A stretch of DNA of 64,000 bases from Massilia sp. 9I (lineage in GTDB: Bacteria; Pseudomonadota; Gammaproteobacteria; Burkholderiales; Burkholderiaceae_D). Below the pieces are notes generated by a model. That model worked only from the letters and a program-made list of their open reading frames with translations. It did no database searches and had not been told where the DNA came from. Both the position numbers and the translations under genes were made by a program. Shown here piece after piece: positions 41,560 to 50,854 of the stretch. The stretch lies in NCBI RefSeq assembly GCF_902506415.1, contig NZ_LR733275.1:2271795-2335794 (forward strand), read 5' to 3'. Each line of letters opens with the position of its first letter. Within the stretch, counting starts at the first letter, position 1.

Positions 41560-43470
41560 TTACTTCGCCTTGGAGGCGACTTCGCCTACCAGACGCTCCA
41601 CGAGCGAATCGACCGGCATCACGCCGAGGTCGACATTGCCGCGGGCACGCACGGCCACGGTATTTGCTTCACGTTCTTTATCGCCAACAACCAAAATGTA
41701 AGGCAGTTTTTGGACAGAATGCTCACGAATTTTATAAGTAATCTTCTCGTTCCGCAAATCAGCGTGAACGCGCAGGCCTGCCGCGCGCAGCTTCGCTTCG
41801 ACCTGCTTGACGTAGTCTGCTTGCGCGTCAGAAATGTTCAGAACAGCAACCTGGACCGGGGCAAGCCACAGCGGCAGTGCGCCGGCGTAGTTTTCGATCA
41901 GGATACCGATGAAACGCTCCATCGAGCCGACGATCGCACGGTGCAGCATGACCGGCACCTTGCGGGTGTTGTCCTCTGCGACATATTCAGCCCCTAAACG
42001 GCCCGGCATCGAGAAGTCAACCTGCATGGTGCCGACCTGCCATGGGCGGCCCAGGCTGTCCTTCAGGTGGTACTCGATCTTCGGACCGTAGAAGGCGCCC
42101 TCGCCCGGCAGCTCGGTCCATTCCACGCCGCAGGCGCGCAGCGCCGAACGCAGCGCCTCTTCCGCCTCGTCCCACACTTCGTCGGTGCCGATCCGGTTTT
42201 CCGGGCGCAGCGCCAGCTTGACGTCGATGTTGTTGAAGCCGAAATCGTCATACACCTGCATCGCCTGGGCGTGGAAGGCGGTCACTTCGGCCTCGATCTG
42301 TTCTTCGGTGCAGAAGATGTGGCCGTCGTCCTGGGTGAAGCCGCGCACGCGCATGATGCCGTGCAGCGCGCCCGAGGACTCGTTGCGGTGGCACTGGCCG
42401 AACTCGCCGTAGCGCAGCGGCAGGTCGCGATAGCTCTTCATGCCCGAGTTATAGATCTGCACGTGGCCCGGGCAGTTCATCGGCTTGAGCGCGTAGGAGC
42501 GGTTCTCCGAATCGGTGGTGAACATGTTTTCGCGGTAGTTATCCCAGTGGCCGGTCTTCTGCCACAGGGTGACGTCCAGGATCTGCGGCGCCTTGACCTC
42601 GTCGTAGCCGTTCACCTGGTACTTCTTGCGCATGTACTGCTCGACCTGCTGCCAGACGGTCCAGCCCTTCGGGTGCCAGAAGATCAGGCCCGGAGCCTCG
42701 TCCTGGAAGTGGAACAGGTCCAGCTGCTTGCCGATCTTGCGATGGTCGCGCTTCTCCGCCTCTTCCAGCACGTGCAGGTACTGCTCCTGGTCTTCCTTCT
42801 TGGCCCAGGCGGTGCCGTACACGCGCTGCAGCATCTCGTTCTTCGAGTCGCCGCGCCAGTAGGCGCCGGCCAGCTTCATCAGCTTGAAGACCTTCAGCTT
42901 GCCGGTCGAAGGCACGTGCGGACCGCGGCACAGGTCGGTGAAACCGCCCTGCGAGTACAGCGACACGTCCTCGTTCGCCGGGATCGACGAGATGATCTCG
43001 GCCTTGTAGTCTTCACCGATCGATTTGAAGTAAGCGACGGCCTCGTCACGCGGCAGCACCTTGCGGGTGACCGCATCGTCCTTCTTGGCCAGTTCCGCCA
43101 TTTTCTTTTCGATCGCTGCCAGGTCGTCCGGGGTGAACGGGCGCTTGTACGAGAAGTCGTAGTAGAAGCCGTTTTCGATCACCGGGCCGATGGTGACCTG
43201 GGCTTCCGGGAACAGTTCCTTGACGGCGTGCGCCAGCAGGTGGGCGGTCGAATGGCGGATGACTTCGAGGCCGTCCGCATCGCGGTCGGTGACGATGGCC
43301 AGGTCGGCGTCGGACTCGATCAGGAACGAGGTGTCGACGACCTTGCCGTTGACCTTGCCGGCGAGCGCGGCCTTGGCCAGGCTCGGCGCGATGTTCTGGG
43401 CAACCTGGGCGACGGTCACGGGGCCGTCGAACTGACGGCTGGAGCCATCTGGGAGTCGGACGTTGAGCAT
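41560..43470 (-). CDS. thrS: Threonine-tRNA ligase
   Basis: ThrRS charges tRNA-Thr and edits mischarged serine. The 636 residues show the TGS domain (about 1-62), the editing domain with [11 protein letters not shown] (about 75), the class II core with zinc ligands in MNCPGH and nearby His residues, FGQCHRNE (motif 2), and the anticodon domain. ATG 43470 ([11 protein letters not shown]) follows GGAGA; an in-frame TTG 12 bases earlier is less likely. It is first in the operon thrS-infC-rpmI-rplT-pheST-ihfA-merR. Confidence 0.97.
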   Translation of the reverse strand: MLNVRLPDGSSRQFDGPVTVAQVAQNIAPSLAKAALAGKVNGKVVDTSFLIESDADLAIVTDRDADGLEVIRHSTAHLLAHAVKELFPEAQVTIGPVIENGFYYDFSYKRPFTPDDLAAIEKKMAELAKKDDAVTRKVLPRDEAVAYFKSIGEDYKAEIISSIPANEDVSLYSQGGFTDLCRGPHVPSTGKLKVFKLMKLAGAYWRGDSKNEMLQRVYGTAWAKKEDQEQYLHVLEEAEKRDHRKIGKQLDLFHFQDEAPGLIFWHPKGWTVWQQVEQYMRKKYQVNGYDEVKAPQILDVTLWQKTGHWDNYRENMFTTDSENRSYALKPMNCPGHVQIYNSGMKSYRDLPLRYGEFGQCHRNESSGALHGIMRVRGFTQDDGHIFCTEEQIEAEVTAFHAQAMQVYDDFGFNNIDVKLALRPENRIGTDEVWDEAEEALRSALRACGVEWTELPGEGAFYGPKIEYHLKDSLGRPWQVGTMQVDFSMPGRLGAEYVAEDNTRKVPVMLHRAIVGSMERFIGILIENYAGALPLWLAPVQVAVLNISDAQADYVKQVEAKLRAAGLRVHADLRNEKITYKIREHSVQKLPYILVVGDKEREANTVAVRARGNVDLGVMPVDSLVERLVGEVASKAK

Positions 43471-43543
43471 GCTGTTCTCCAATCGAGGCGCTGGGCGCCG
43501 GGTAAGTAGGAAGATCTTGAAACTTGTGAAAAATCTAGGGACG

Positions 43544-43570
43544 AAAAAAAACGCGCACCAGGCGCGTTTT
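43544..43570 (-). terminator. Intrinsic terminator upstream of thrS
   Basis: On the minus strand a 9-bp stem (43548-43556 with 43562-43570) is followed by a run of eight T. It is 74 bases before the thrS start and about 250 bases after the tRNA-Val gene. It can end the tRNA transcript or act as an attenuator in a thrS leader; the sequence does not decide between these. Confidence 0.85.
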
Positions 43571-43817
43571 CTTCAGTGTTGTCGAGCTTCTTTGGACAAA
43601 AGACCACCGTACCGCGTCTAGCGATTCCCCCACAACATAGTCGTAGTTCGCGGTGTCATAACCGTCGGTGCCTTTCTCGCTCTTACAGTACGAGACTCAA
43701 ACAAGCTACTGCGCGTTGCATTTCCGGTTTGCGATGCTCGCCGTACTAAAGTACGGCTGCGCTTCTCAACCAGAACTGCCGCCGCTCGCTACGCTTCTTT
43801 GAGCCTCTGGGGTATTC
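43571..43817 (-). other. Spacer between tRNA-Val and thrS terminator
   Basis: About 250 bases without a supportable gene. It contains a 7-bp hairpin (43740-43757, GCCGTAC/GTACGGC) and short reading stretches that stop quickly. It is on the tRNA transcript side, so it may be a 3' trailer. No second tRNA is visible. A promoter for thrS could lie here or between 43471 and 43543, but none is clear. Confidence 0.4.
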
Positions 43818-43894
43818 TGGTGGGCGGTGCAGAATTCGAATCTGCGACCCCTTGGATGTCGACCAAGTATTCTAACCAGCTGAACTAACCGCCC
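43818..43894 (-). tRNA. tRNA-Val (anticodon GAC)
   Basis: The 77-base cloverleaf on the minus strand has acceptor GGGCGGT/ACCGCCC, discriminator A and an encoded CCA. The D arm is AGTTCAGCTGGTTAGA, and the anticodon stem CTTGG/CCAAG has loop TCGACAT (anticodon GAC, reading GUC/GUU valine codons). The T arm is TTCGAAT. All arms pair. Confidence 0.96.
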
Positions 43895-44004
43895 GATTCC
43901 TCCATTATAAGGAGCGCACCGCGCTTAAGCAAGGCTTGCACCCGAAAAAGTTTCCTGGCGAGCCCGTAACGCTCCCCGCCGCCGCTTTGATTTACACTGC
44001 GAGC

Positions 44005-44934
44005 ATGTCAAGCCAACAAGTAGAAGCCGCTTCCGAACACCTGCACGCCCACCTCGACGGCGATGCGCAACATGCCCACGTCATCGAGGGGCGCAGCCAG
44101 CGCACCCTCGGGATCGCGCTCGGCATGACGCTGCTGTTCGCCGTCATCGAGGCCGTGACCGGCGTCTTCTCGAATTCGCTCGCGCTGATCTCGGACGCCG
44201 GCCACATGGTGACCGACGCCGCCGCCCTCGGCCTGGCGCTGATGGCCCAGGCCATCGCCAAGCGCCCTCCCTCGGCGCGCCACTCCTTCGGCTTCGTCCG
44301 GGCCGAGGCCCTGGCCGCATTCGTGAACAGCCTTGCCATGCTGGCCCTGGTGGCCTGGATCGTGTGGGAAGCCAGCCAGCGCCTGCGGCATCCCGAACCG
44401 GTGCAGGGCGGCGTGGTGCTGGTGGTGGCCGCCATCGGCGCCTCGATCAACCTGATCGTCGCCTGGGTGCTGTCGCGCGACAACCAGAGCATCAACACCC
44501 GCGCCGCGCTGGTGAACGTGCTGGGCGACCTGCTCGGCTCGGTGGCCGCGATCGCGTCCGGCGCCATCATTTATTTCACCGGCTGGCTGCGGGTCGACCC
44601 GATCCTGTCGATCTTCGTCGCACTGCTGATCCTGCGCTCCACCTACAGCATCCTGCGCGAGTCCTATCATTTCCTGATGGAGGGCGTGCCGCACGACATC
44701 GATTACCTGGCAGTCGGCGCCGATCTGCAGGCCATCGACGGCGTGCTCGACGTACACGACCTGCACGTATGGGACATGTCGCCCGGCCACCCTGCCCTCA
44801 TCGGCCACCTCGAGATCGCCAGCCTGGAACAATGGCCGGCCGTGCTGGCCGCCGTGCGCGCCATGCTGCGCGCGAAGCACGGGATCGACCACGTGACCCT
44901 GCAGCCTGAGGCGGCGGGCGGGAAGTCGCTTTGA
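44005..44934 (+). CDS. Cation diffusion facilitator (CzcD/ZitB type)
   Basis: This 309-residue inner-membrane exporter, probably for Zn2+ or related divalent metals by proton antiport, has a His-rich N-terminus (HLHAH, HAHV), six membrane helices (about 40-215), the metal sites in SDAGHMVTDAAAL (helix 2) and NVLGDLLGS (helix 5), and a cytoplasmic domain with DVHDLHVWDMSPGHPAL. The HxxxD arrangement is typical of Zn/Cd exporters. ATG 44005 is chosen since a TTG start at 43936 adds residues without family support. The ribosome site is weak. Confidence 0.92.
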   Translation: MSSQQVEAASEHLHAHLDGDAQHAHVIEGRSQRTLGIALGMTLLFAVIEAVTGVFSNSLALISDAGHMVTDAAALGLALMAQAIAKRPPSARHSFGFVRAEALAAFVNSLAMLALVAWIVWEASQRLRHPEPVQGGVVLVVAAIGASINLIVAWVLSRDNQSINTRAALVNVLGDLLGSVAAIASGAIIYFTGWLRVDPILSIFVALLILRSTYSILRESYHFLMEGVPHDIDYLAVGADLQAIDGVLDVHDLHVWDMSPGHPALIGHLEIASLEQWPAVLAAVRAMLRAKHGIDHVTLQPEAAGGKSL

Positions 44935-45036
44935 AACCGCTTTGAAACCACTTTGAAACTTTTGTAAGCGCCCTCTTACCCGAGCCCTGCCCGCACGCCG
45001 ATACGCGGCCTTGCGCGCGCGCCGCATAATCGGCGG

Positions 45037-45984
45037 ATGGATTGCTCCCGCACCGTATTCGACACGCTCATCATCGGCGGCGGCCCGGCCGGACTGACGG
45101 CAGGGGTCTACTTGCGCCGTTTCACCCGCCATGTCGCACTGGTCGACAAGGGCAACAGCCGCCTGTCCTGGATCCCTGTCTCGCACAACTACCCAGGCTT
45201 CCCCGATGGAATCAACGGGCTGCAGCTGCTCGAGAACCTGCGCGCCCAGCTCGCCAACTACGGCGGCAGTGTGATGCAGGGAGAGATCCTCGACCTGCGG
45301 CTGGAGGACGGCGTGTTCGTCGGCGATTACGTCCCGGGCGACGGCGGCGAGCCGTGCCAGATCCGCGCCATGACCGTGCTGCTGGCCACCGGCGTGGCCG
45401 ACGCCGGCATGCCGGTCGAGCGCTGGGACGAGGCGGTGCGCAGCGGCGCCGTGCGCCTGTGCCCGGTGTGCGACGGCTGGGACGTGATCGACAAGCGCAT
45501 CGGCGTGGTCACCTCCGACGCCAGCCCGGTCGGGCACGCCCTCTTCATGCGCACCTTCAGCGCCGACGTCCTGCTGTTCGAGCGCGGCCCGGTGTCGACG
45601 CTCAACGACGAGGAGCGCCAGAAGCTCGCCGCCGCCGGCGTCACCCTGGTCGACTCGCCGCTGGCGGGCGTCACCATGAGCGAGGACATGAAGCCGATCC
45701 TGCACACCAAGGACGGCGAAGACTACCGCTGCGACGTGTTCTATCCGATGCTGGGCGAGCACGCCCGCTCCGACCTGGCAAAGGGGCTGGGTGCCGAGAC
45801 GGTGGAGTGCCACAAGCTGCTGGTCGACGAGCATTGCCGCACCGGCGTGCCTGGCCTGTTCGCGGTGGGCGACGTCACGCGCGGACTGAACCAGATCGCG
45901 GTCGCGACCGGGCAGGCAGCGCTGGCGGCGACCACCATCCACAACACCCTGCCCTGGGCCTTGCGGCCGGCGGCCAGCGCCTGA
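45037..45984 (+). CDS. Thioredoxin-reductase-like flavoprotein with altered NADPH site
   Basis: This 315-residue FAD oxidoreductase has the N-terminal dinucleotide motif IIGGGPAGLTAG (about 12-23), the redox pair CPVC (Cys142, Cys145) followed by DGWD as in TrxR (CAVCDG), and the C-terminal FAD motif FAVGDVTRGLNQI (about 280). In the NADPH domain the usual GGGxSA loop is replaced by GVVTSDASPVGHA (about 156-168), so it may use another donor or lack reductase activity. It resembles DTT-type or ferredoxin-type thioredoxin-like oxidoreductases. It is divergent from nothing close and stands alone after the metal exporter. Confidence 0.85.
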   Translation: MDCSRTVFDTLIIGGGPAGLTAGVYLRRFTRHVALVDKGNSRLSWIPVSHNYPGFPDGINGLQLLENLRAQLANYGGSVMQGEILDLRLEDGVFVGDYVPGDGGEPCQIRAMTVLLATGVADAGMPVERWDEAVRSGAVRLCPVCDGWDVIDKRIGVVTSDASPVGHALFMRTFSADVLLFERGPVSTLNDEERQKLAAAGVTLVDSPLAGVTMSEDMKPILHTKDGEDYRCDVFYPMLGEHARSDLAKGLGAETVECHKLLVDEHCRTGVPGLFAVGDVTRGLNQIAVATGQAALAATTIHNTLPWALRPAASA

Positions 45985-46072
45985 ACGGCGTCGCCTTAGG
46001 CTCCCACGTCGCAGACGCGATCGCGCCTGGTGGACTTGGCCTGGTAAAGCCGCACTGACGGCTTCACGGCAC

Positions 46073-47203
46073 TTACACGCTCAGCGGCTTCTGGACCGCC
46101 ACACCGTTGATACGGCGTGCCAGCACCCGGCCATAAGCGATACCCGGCTTTTCAATCCAGTGATAAGCAAGAAACGCAAGCAGGGGTACGACCACGCCGA
46201 ACAGCAGCAAAGCGACAGGTCTGGGAATTGCGTGAAAATGGCGGAAGAGCAGGTAAAGAATCGGCACATGCACGAGGTAAATCCCATAGGAGTACTGTGC
46301 GATCGTCTTGCCACATGAGCGCAGCCATGCGGTACGCAACTCCCTGCATTGCGGAAGAATCAAGCCTAACAACAGGCAGAACACCCAGGACAGGACCGTC
46401 GCGCTGCAGCCCATGCCGACCAAAGCGGGAAAGCTGACCGCCCCTGCACAAACGAATAGGAAGAGAAACGCCGCCGGGTAGCGGCGTGGAGAATGACGCA
46501 AGCAATAGGCAAGCACTCCCGGTAAAAAGCAGGGGAAAAATTTCACCAGCTCATAGTTCAGTCCGAGGCGCCAGACCAGCAGGATCACAACAATTGCAGC
46601 GATCCACAACGCGACGATCCAGCACCACGCGCGCTGCCCCGCCAGGCTTGCCAGGACAAACAGAGCCGGCAGGAACAGATACATCTGTACCTCGTACGGC
46701 AGGCTCCACAGGACCGGTGTGACGGAGGGTGCCCCCGTGAGATTCTGGATCAGGAGGATATTGCTCACGATTGTGGTGATGCTTGGTCCTCCCTGCGACC
46801 ACAGGCGCTCGACCAGGCTGACGGCGAGCACAACCAGAATACTCATCGGGTAGATCCTGAACGCCCTCATGAGCAGAAAGCTTCCTCCCCGTGTCGCATG
46901 TTTCCCCGTGCTCCCGTGCCGCTCCAGCGACTGCATCAGGACCAGGCAGGTGTGAACGAAAAAAATCAGCACCCCTAGGGTTCCCAGGCTCTGAACATGG
47001 AATCGGCCTAACATGAGCTGCGAATACTCGATCAGCAAATGACTGATTACCACGAACCCCACCGCCATCGCACGCAGCACGTCAAGGTTCTGCGAGTGCA
47101 CATCGGCCATACCCGCGGCTCCCTGTGCCGGTGCTCCCGGATTCGCGGCCTGCGGCGGACGGGGTCCGGAAATAGCCACACGTCCTGTCGGGGCGGCCTT
47201 CAT
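46073..47203 (-). CDS. Acyltransferase 3 family membrane protein
   Basis: This 376-residue protein has about ten membrane helices of the acyltransferase-3 fold (OafA/NodX type), which O-acylate sugars or other hydroxyl groups. The active-site region is NLDVLRAMAVGFVVISH with the conserved His (about 55), followed by FFVHTCLVLM. The first 30 residues are a Pro/Ala-rich tail with no helix; a start at MADVHSQN (Met32) is possible, but the ATG at 47203 overlaps the upstream stop in ATGA. The substrate is unknown. It is coupled to the GNAT-like gene upstream. Confidence 0.88.
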   Translation of the reverse strand: MKAAPTGRVAISGPRPPQAANPGAPAQGAAGMADVHSQNLDVLRAMAVGFVVISHLLIEYSQLMLGRFHVQSLGTLGVLIFFVHTCLVLMQSLERHGSTGKHATRGGSFLLMRAFRIYPMSILVVLAVSLVERLWSQGGPSITTIVSNILLIQNLTGAPSVTPVLWSLPYEVQMYLFLPALFVLASLAGQRAWCWIVALWIAAIVVILLVWRLGLNYELVKFFPCFLPGVLAYCLRHSPRRYPAAFLFLFVCAGAVSFPALVGMGCSATVLSWVFCLLLGLILPQCRELRTAWLRSCGKTIAQYSYGIYLVHVPILYLLFRHFHAIPRPVALLLFGVVVPLLAFLAYHWIEKPGIAYGRVLARRINGVAVQKPLSV

Positions 47204-48273
47204 TTGGCGATCCTGTTCCGGTATGCCTGCAGCAAGTTGAAGGCAAGCTTGGCCAATGCACCGTCCTTGCGCTCATGAAGCATTGTCCGGCAACGTTGGC
47301 ACTGTCCTTCGACAAAGGCGGTGGCAACGCTTCGCGGGCTTGCAAAAGCCCGGCGGTAAGAACGATAGATGTGCACTTGGTCCATGTCGACCCGCTTGCC
47401 CAGCATCCGCTCCTTGAAGTCGAATTCTCCACCGCCAAGGTAGAACTTCCGCCCGCCGCGCCGGATGCTCTCGCAGACCGTGAAGTAGGTGCACAGCTTT
47501 CCCAAGCCGTACTTCTGGTATGCGGGGTCGTAGCAGGTAACGTCGCCGAAAAAACCGCTGCCCACGCGATAGTTGATGGAACCAGCACACATACGGCCGT
47601 CAATCAGCAGCATCACGACGAAGCCGCATGCCGTGCACAGCTCGGCCATGCGCGCGATATCGTGCCGCAGCCTGACACCCCTGGCATTGATTCGCTGTTC
47701 GCTGAACTCCGTAATGGCGCGCAAGCTGGCAAGGTCGATTTCCTGGCCCGACATGCATTTCAGCGAGAACGAAGGAAAGACGCGCTTCAAAGTATTCATC
47801 TGCTGGCGGAGACTGGCGCGCGTCGTCTTTCCAATACGGGCAAGATACTCGTCAGGTGTTTGAGGCAAGTCGATAACGAAGGTGTGTTTCGACCGATATT
47901 GCTGGACCGGGTAGTGCAAGTCCCGCAAGTCGGTGCTGACGGCCTTGAAATTGATGAGCGCCGCATCCGGAAATATGGCAAACATACACCGGATAAATCG
48001 TGCTGCCTCCCCAGTGGAGAGGTGCAACATTTCATTTAATACCCGAATGCAGCGGTCGCCGTACCGGTAGACGAGAATCTCGACTGGCCCTTCTTCACGT
48101 GATGCCACATAACATCCCGCCCCGTGCAGAGATCGGTAAGTTCGGAGGAAAGGTATCGACGCATGCAAGACCGCATAACGTGCCGCCATGGCGGATTCAG
48201 CCCACGCCGGCACCTCGTCCTTGTAGCAAGACACGGAAACACCGTCTCTCTCCTTCCAGGAGATCACGCTCAT
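47200..48273 (-). CDS. GNAT-superfamily (BioF2/FemAB-like) acetyltransferase
   Basis: This 357-residue protein of the Acetyltransf_6/BioF2-like type is related to FemAB and N-acyl amino acid synthases. It shows a GNAT-like core (about 220-300) with YLARIGKTTRASLRQQMNTLKR, GFVVMLLIDGRMCAGSINYR and GDVTCYDPAYQKYGLGKL. It is Cys-rich, with a CQRC pair near the C-terminus. I use ATG 48273 (MSVISWKERDG), where GGAG is well placed; the frame is open to 48471 without features. The sequence is somewhat poorer in GC than its neighbours (about 58% in a sampled line). The acyl acceptor is unknown. Confidence 0.75.
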   Translation of the reverse strand: MSVISWKERDGVSVSCYKDEVPAWAESAMAARYAVLHASIPFLRTYRSLHGAGCYVASREEGPVEILVYRYGDRCIRVLNEMLHLSTGEAARFIRCMFAIFPDAALINFKAVSTDLRDLHYPVQQYRSKHTFVIDLPQTPDEYLARIGKTTRASLRQQMNTLKRVFPSFSLKCMSGQEIDLASLRAITEFSEQRINARGVRLRHDIARMAELCTACGFVVMLLIDGRMCAGSINYRVGSGFFGDVTCYDPAYQKYGLGKLCTYFTVCESIRRGGRKFYLGGGEFDFKERMLGKRVDMDQVHIYRSYRRAFASPRSVATAFVEGQCQRCRTMLHERKDGALAKLAFNLLQAYRNRIAK

Positions 48274-48694
48274 CATTTCTCCAGAACGCCATGCCGAGGC
48301 GGGTAATGAATTCAGCGCACGCTGTGAGCAGTTCCCGGCAGCGCAGACAATCGCTTGCCGAGGACGAAAGAGATGCGGGCAATACTTCCAGCGTACCAAT
48401 CCTGTTTGAATCACCGCAAAGCCTGCACGTATTGTCTGCGGCGGGCAGAACAGTGGTTTGATGAAGCGCAAACCAATACATTCTCTTCCGTGCAGCGATT
48501 CCTATAGACAAGCCAGGTTTTCAGGGGACAGGCGCAAATTGAGAAAATAGGGTATGAGCAATGTCAGCCATCAACGACAAACTAAAAGGTAAGTTTGATC
48601 TTCATCAAACTTACCAAGCAAGCGCGGCGCGACTTTGCAGGCTCAACCTACACTCAAGCGATTAGCTGTTGACAGTTTGCTGAGGGAGGGAAAA
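48274..48694. promoter_or_regulatory. Divergent intergenic region with perfect FNR/Crp-type box
   Basis: This is the spacer between the GNAT gene and the divergent tyrosinase. It contains a 12-bp perfect palindromic stem at 48588-48599/48604-48615 (CTTC centre). Its core TTGAT-CTTC-ATCAA (48595-48608) is the exact FNR/ANR consensus. A hairpin with no T run is unlikely to be a terminator, so a protein-binding site is preferred. It is 87 bases before the tyrosinase ATG. The rest (48274-48587) shows no gene I can support. Confidence 0.7.
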
Positions 48695-50212
48695 ATGGAA
48701 CCGAAACATGCGTATCGAAGGACTTTGCTCAAAACCGCTCTGGGGGTCGCCGTTGCACAATGCTTTCCAGGATCCGCACTGGCCCAATCGGGTTACCGCA
48801 CACGCCTGGAATGGCAGCACTTCAAGAAAACAAGCCAGTACAAATCCTTCTTGAGTGCAATCGCGGCAATGCGGGCCAATACCAACCAGGCCGACCGCAA
48901 TTCGCTGCGCTACTGGGCCAATGTCCATGTGAATTACTGCCCCCATGGGACCCCCTACTTCATCGCGTGGCACCGGGGATATCTCCACTTCTTCGAGCGA
49001 CAGCTGCAGATCCTGTCCGGCGATCCCTTGCTGAATATTCCTTATTGGGACTATTACTCATATGCAACGATGCCCGCCGAGTTCACGGACCCGAGCCCGG
49101 GCAATCCGCTCTACCTGCAGCGGATGAGCGCGAACGTCCGCAACGCCCTCAGCCTCTCGCCGTTCGCGCCCACGGTCTACAACTTCCAGCGTGGGACCTG
49201 GAATGCCTTCGAACCGAAACTGGAGAACGTTCATAATCCGGTGCACGACCTCATCGGCGGGATCATGGCCACGATGCAGTCGCCCCTGGACCCGATCTTC
49301 TACCTGCATCATGCGAATGTCGATCGCCTCACCCATGCGTGGGCACTTCCCGATGGCAAGGGAATACCCCTCTCCGCTTTTCCCTATTCTCCCTCAAACA
49401 GCGATCCGTACTGGGCCGGCATGCACGTCTACGCGACCGACCTGAGCCTTGATCGGTTCCTGACCTTGATTCCAACCTGGCTCGGCAATGACTACGAAGG
49501 GAACAGCGTACCAAGCGCGCTACCGCCTATTGCCAGCGCTACCCAGTCCGCAACGACGAGGCTTGCGGCCAATACCGCAGAGCCAGACCAGCAACGCCCT
49601 CCCTTCCGCGCAATCTCCCCTTCCCCGGGTCGTGAAATTTCACCGACCCGGCGCTCGCTTGGAGGCGCCATCGAACTCTCATTGGACGAAGGCTCCGCGT
49701 CGATCGAGCTAAGCCTGAGCAAGCGCGATGCCAGCGAACTCGCGCGCGCGGTTACGCTGCGAAAGAATGAGCTCAGGACCAGGAACCCCAGCAAGGCTGG
49801 CGCGGTGAAGCTTGTCGTCGACAAGCCGATCGTCAGCGATGCGGGCAGCCGTGGAGGATATTTTTACGCCTTGTACCTGAACATGCCACCCTCCGTCGGT
49901 ACGCCTGCAGTCAGGACGCAGACCTATGTCGGCACGCTCGGCGCGTTCCAGATCGCGGCTGCATCGCATCATGGCCCCGCCAGCCTCGAATACGATGTAT
50001 CGGACCTGCTGGCGCAACAAGCCATCACCGATTTCTCGGGATTGTCATTGTCCTGGGTCCGCGTCGATGGAAACAATCCCCCAATCGGCAGGACAATACA
50101 GGTCGGCGAAATTCGTACCGAGCTCTCATACGAAGTTGAACAGGCAGAGCCCCCACCGCTGCCCAAACCTCCGGGATGGTACGGCCGGCCGCCCCGACCG
50201 GAAAAACGCTGA
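48695..50212 (+). CDS. Tyrosinase (binuclear copper phenol oxidase), secreted
   Basis: This 505-residue enzyme oxidises phenols (tyrosine to DOPA and dopaquinone, leading to melanin-like products). The N-terminus has a twin-arginine-like signal (YRRTLLKTALG, cut after ALA about 30), suited to export of a folded copper enzyme. The CuA ligands are His78, His84 and His93 (CPHG, AWHRGYLHFFE); the CuB ligands are His180, His184 and His205 or 206 (VHNPVHD, IFYLHHANVDR). A C-terminal beta domain (about 340-490) follows a low-complexity linker. A GAGGGAGGG site supports ATG 48695. No caddie protein is adjacent. Confidence 0.9.
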   Translation: MEPKHAYRRTLLKTALGVAVAQCFPGSALAQSGYRTRLEWQHFKKTSQYKSFLSAIAAMRANTNQADRNSLRYWANVHVNYCPHGTPYFIAWHRGYLHFFERQLQILSGDPLLNIPYWDYYSYATMPAEFTDPSPGNPLYLQRMSANVRNALSLSPFAPTVYNFQRGTWNAFEPKLENVHNPVHDLIGGIMATMQSPLDPIFYLHHANVDRLTHAWALPDGKGIPLSAFPYSPSNSDPYWAGMHVYATDLSLDRFLTLIPTWLGNDYEGNSVPSALPPIASATQSATTRLAANTAEPDQQRPPFRAISPSPGREISPTRRSLGGAIELSLDEGSASIELSLSKRDASELARAVTLRKNELRTRNPSKAGAVKLVVDKPIVSDAGSRGGYFYALYLNMPPSVGTPAVRTQTYVGTLGAFQIAAASHHGPASLEYDVSDLLAQQAITDFSGLSLSWVRVDGNNPPIGRTIQVGEIRTELSYEVEQAEPPPLPKPPGWYGRPPRPEKR

Positions 50213-50221
50213 AGGGAACGC

Positions 50222-50854
50222 TTAGCGCCCTCCGGACGCCAATGCGATCCGGCGACGGATCCGACCGGCTTCCGTACTGTCGCCGGCTGCATCGGCGCGC
50301 TGGGCCTGTACGCCCAGCCAGGCCAGCAACGGACGGCGCCAGCCCTGATTGGAAGCCGTGTCGATCGCCTGGTCGACACCGTCCGGCGAGATGCGTCCGG
50401 CCTTGAAGGCGGCGCCGGCGGCGACCAAGCGCGCCAGCGGATCGGCCACGCCTGCGACCTGCCCTGTGGCGAGCACGGGGCGGTGCTGTTCGGGCAGCAG
50501 CGCGGGGTTCAGGCTCTCCCAGCGGCCGTAGAGATAGTCGGCGTAGGCGCGCTGTTCAGGCGTCGCCTCTTGCGCCAGCGCCGCGTAGCCGGGGCAGTCG
50601 TCGAAATCGAGGCTGGCCACGTGGGCGGCGCAGCGCACCAGTTCGACCTGGGCCACGTAGTCGGGGCGTCCGGTGCTGGTGGTGGCGAGACGCGCAGTGC
50701 GGAATTGCGCATTGGCGGCGTTGGTCTGCCCCTTCAGGTAATCGTCGACCGAGCCGTCGAGGGCTCCTTTAGCGTCCGCCTGCCAGTCGGGCGGCAAGGG
50801 CTTGCTGGCGCAGCCGGCAAGGAAGGCAACAGCGAGGAAGACTGGAATTCTCAT
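50222..50854 (-). CDS. Lipoprotein of the Mla-like operon
   Basis: This 210-residue exported lipoprotein has a signal peptide with lipobox LAGC (about residues 12-15), then an all-alpha, Ala-rich protein with TPEQRAYADYLYGRW. I do not recognise a named domain. The ATG overlaps the stop of the MCE gene (50851-50854), so it is translationally coupled and probably works with it in lipid transport across the envelope. A frame extension to 50893 is inside the MCE gene. Confidence 0.8.
   Translation of the reverse strand: MRIPVFLAVAFLAGCASKPLPPDWQADAKGALDGSVDDYLKGQTNAANAQFRTARLATTSTGRPDYVAQVELVRCAAHVASLDFDDCPGYAALAQEATPEQRAYADYLYGRWESLNPALLPEQHRPVLATGQVAGVADPLARLVAAGAAFKAGRISPDGVDQAIDTASNQGWRRPLLAWLGVQAQRADAAGDSTEAGRIRRRIALASGGR

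Noticed and set aside
48588..48615. Reading the hairpin before tyrosinase as a terminator
   Set aside because: No T run follows on either strand and the core is an exact FNR-type box, so a protein-binding site is the better reading.
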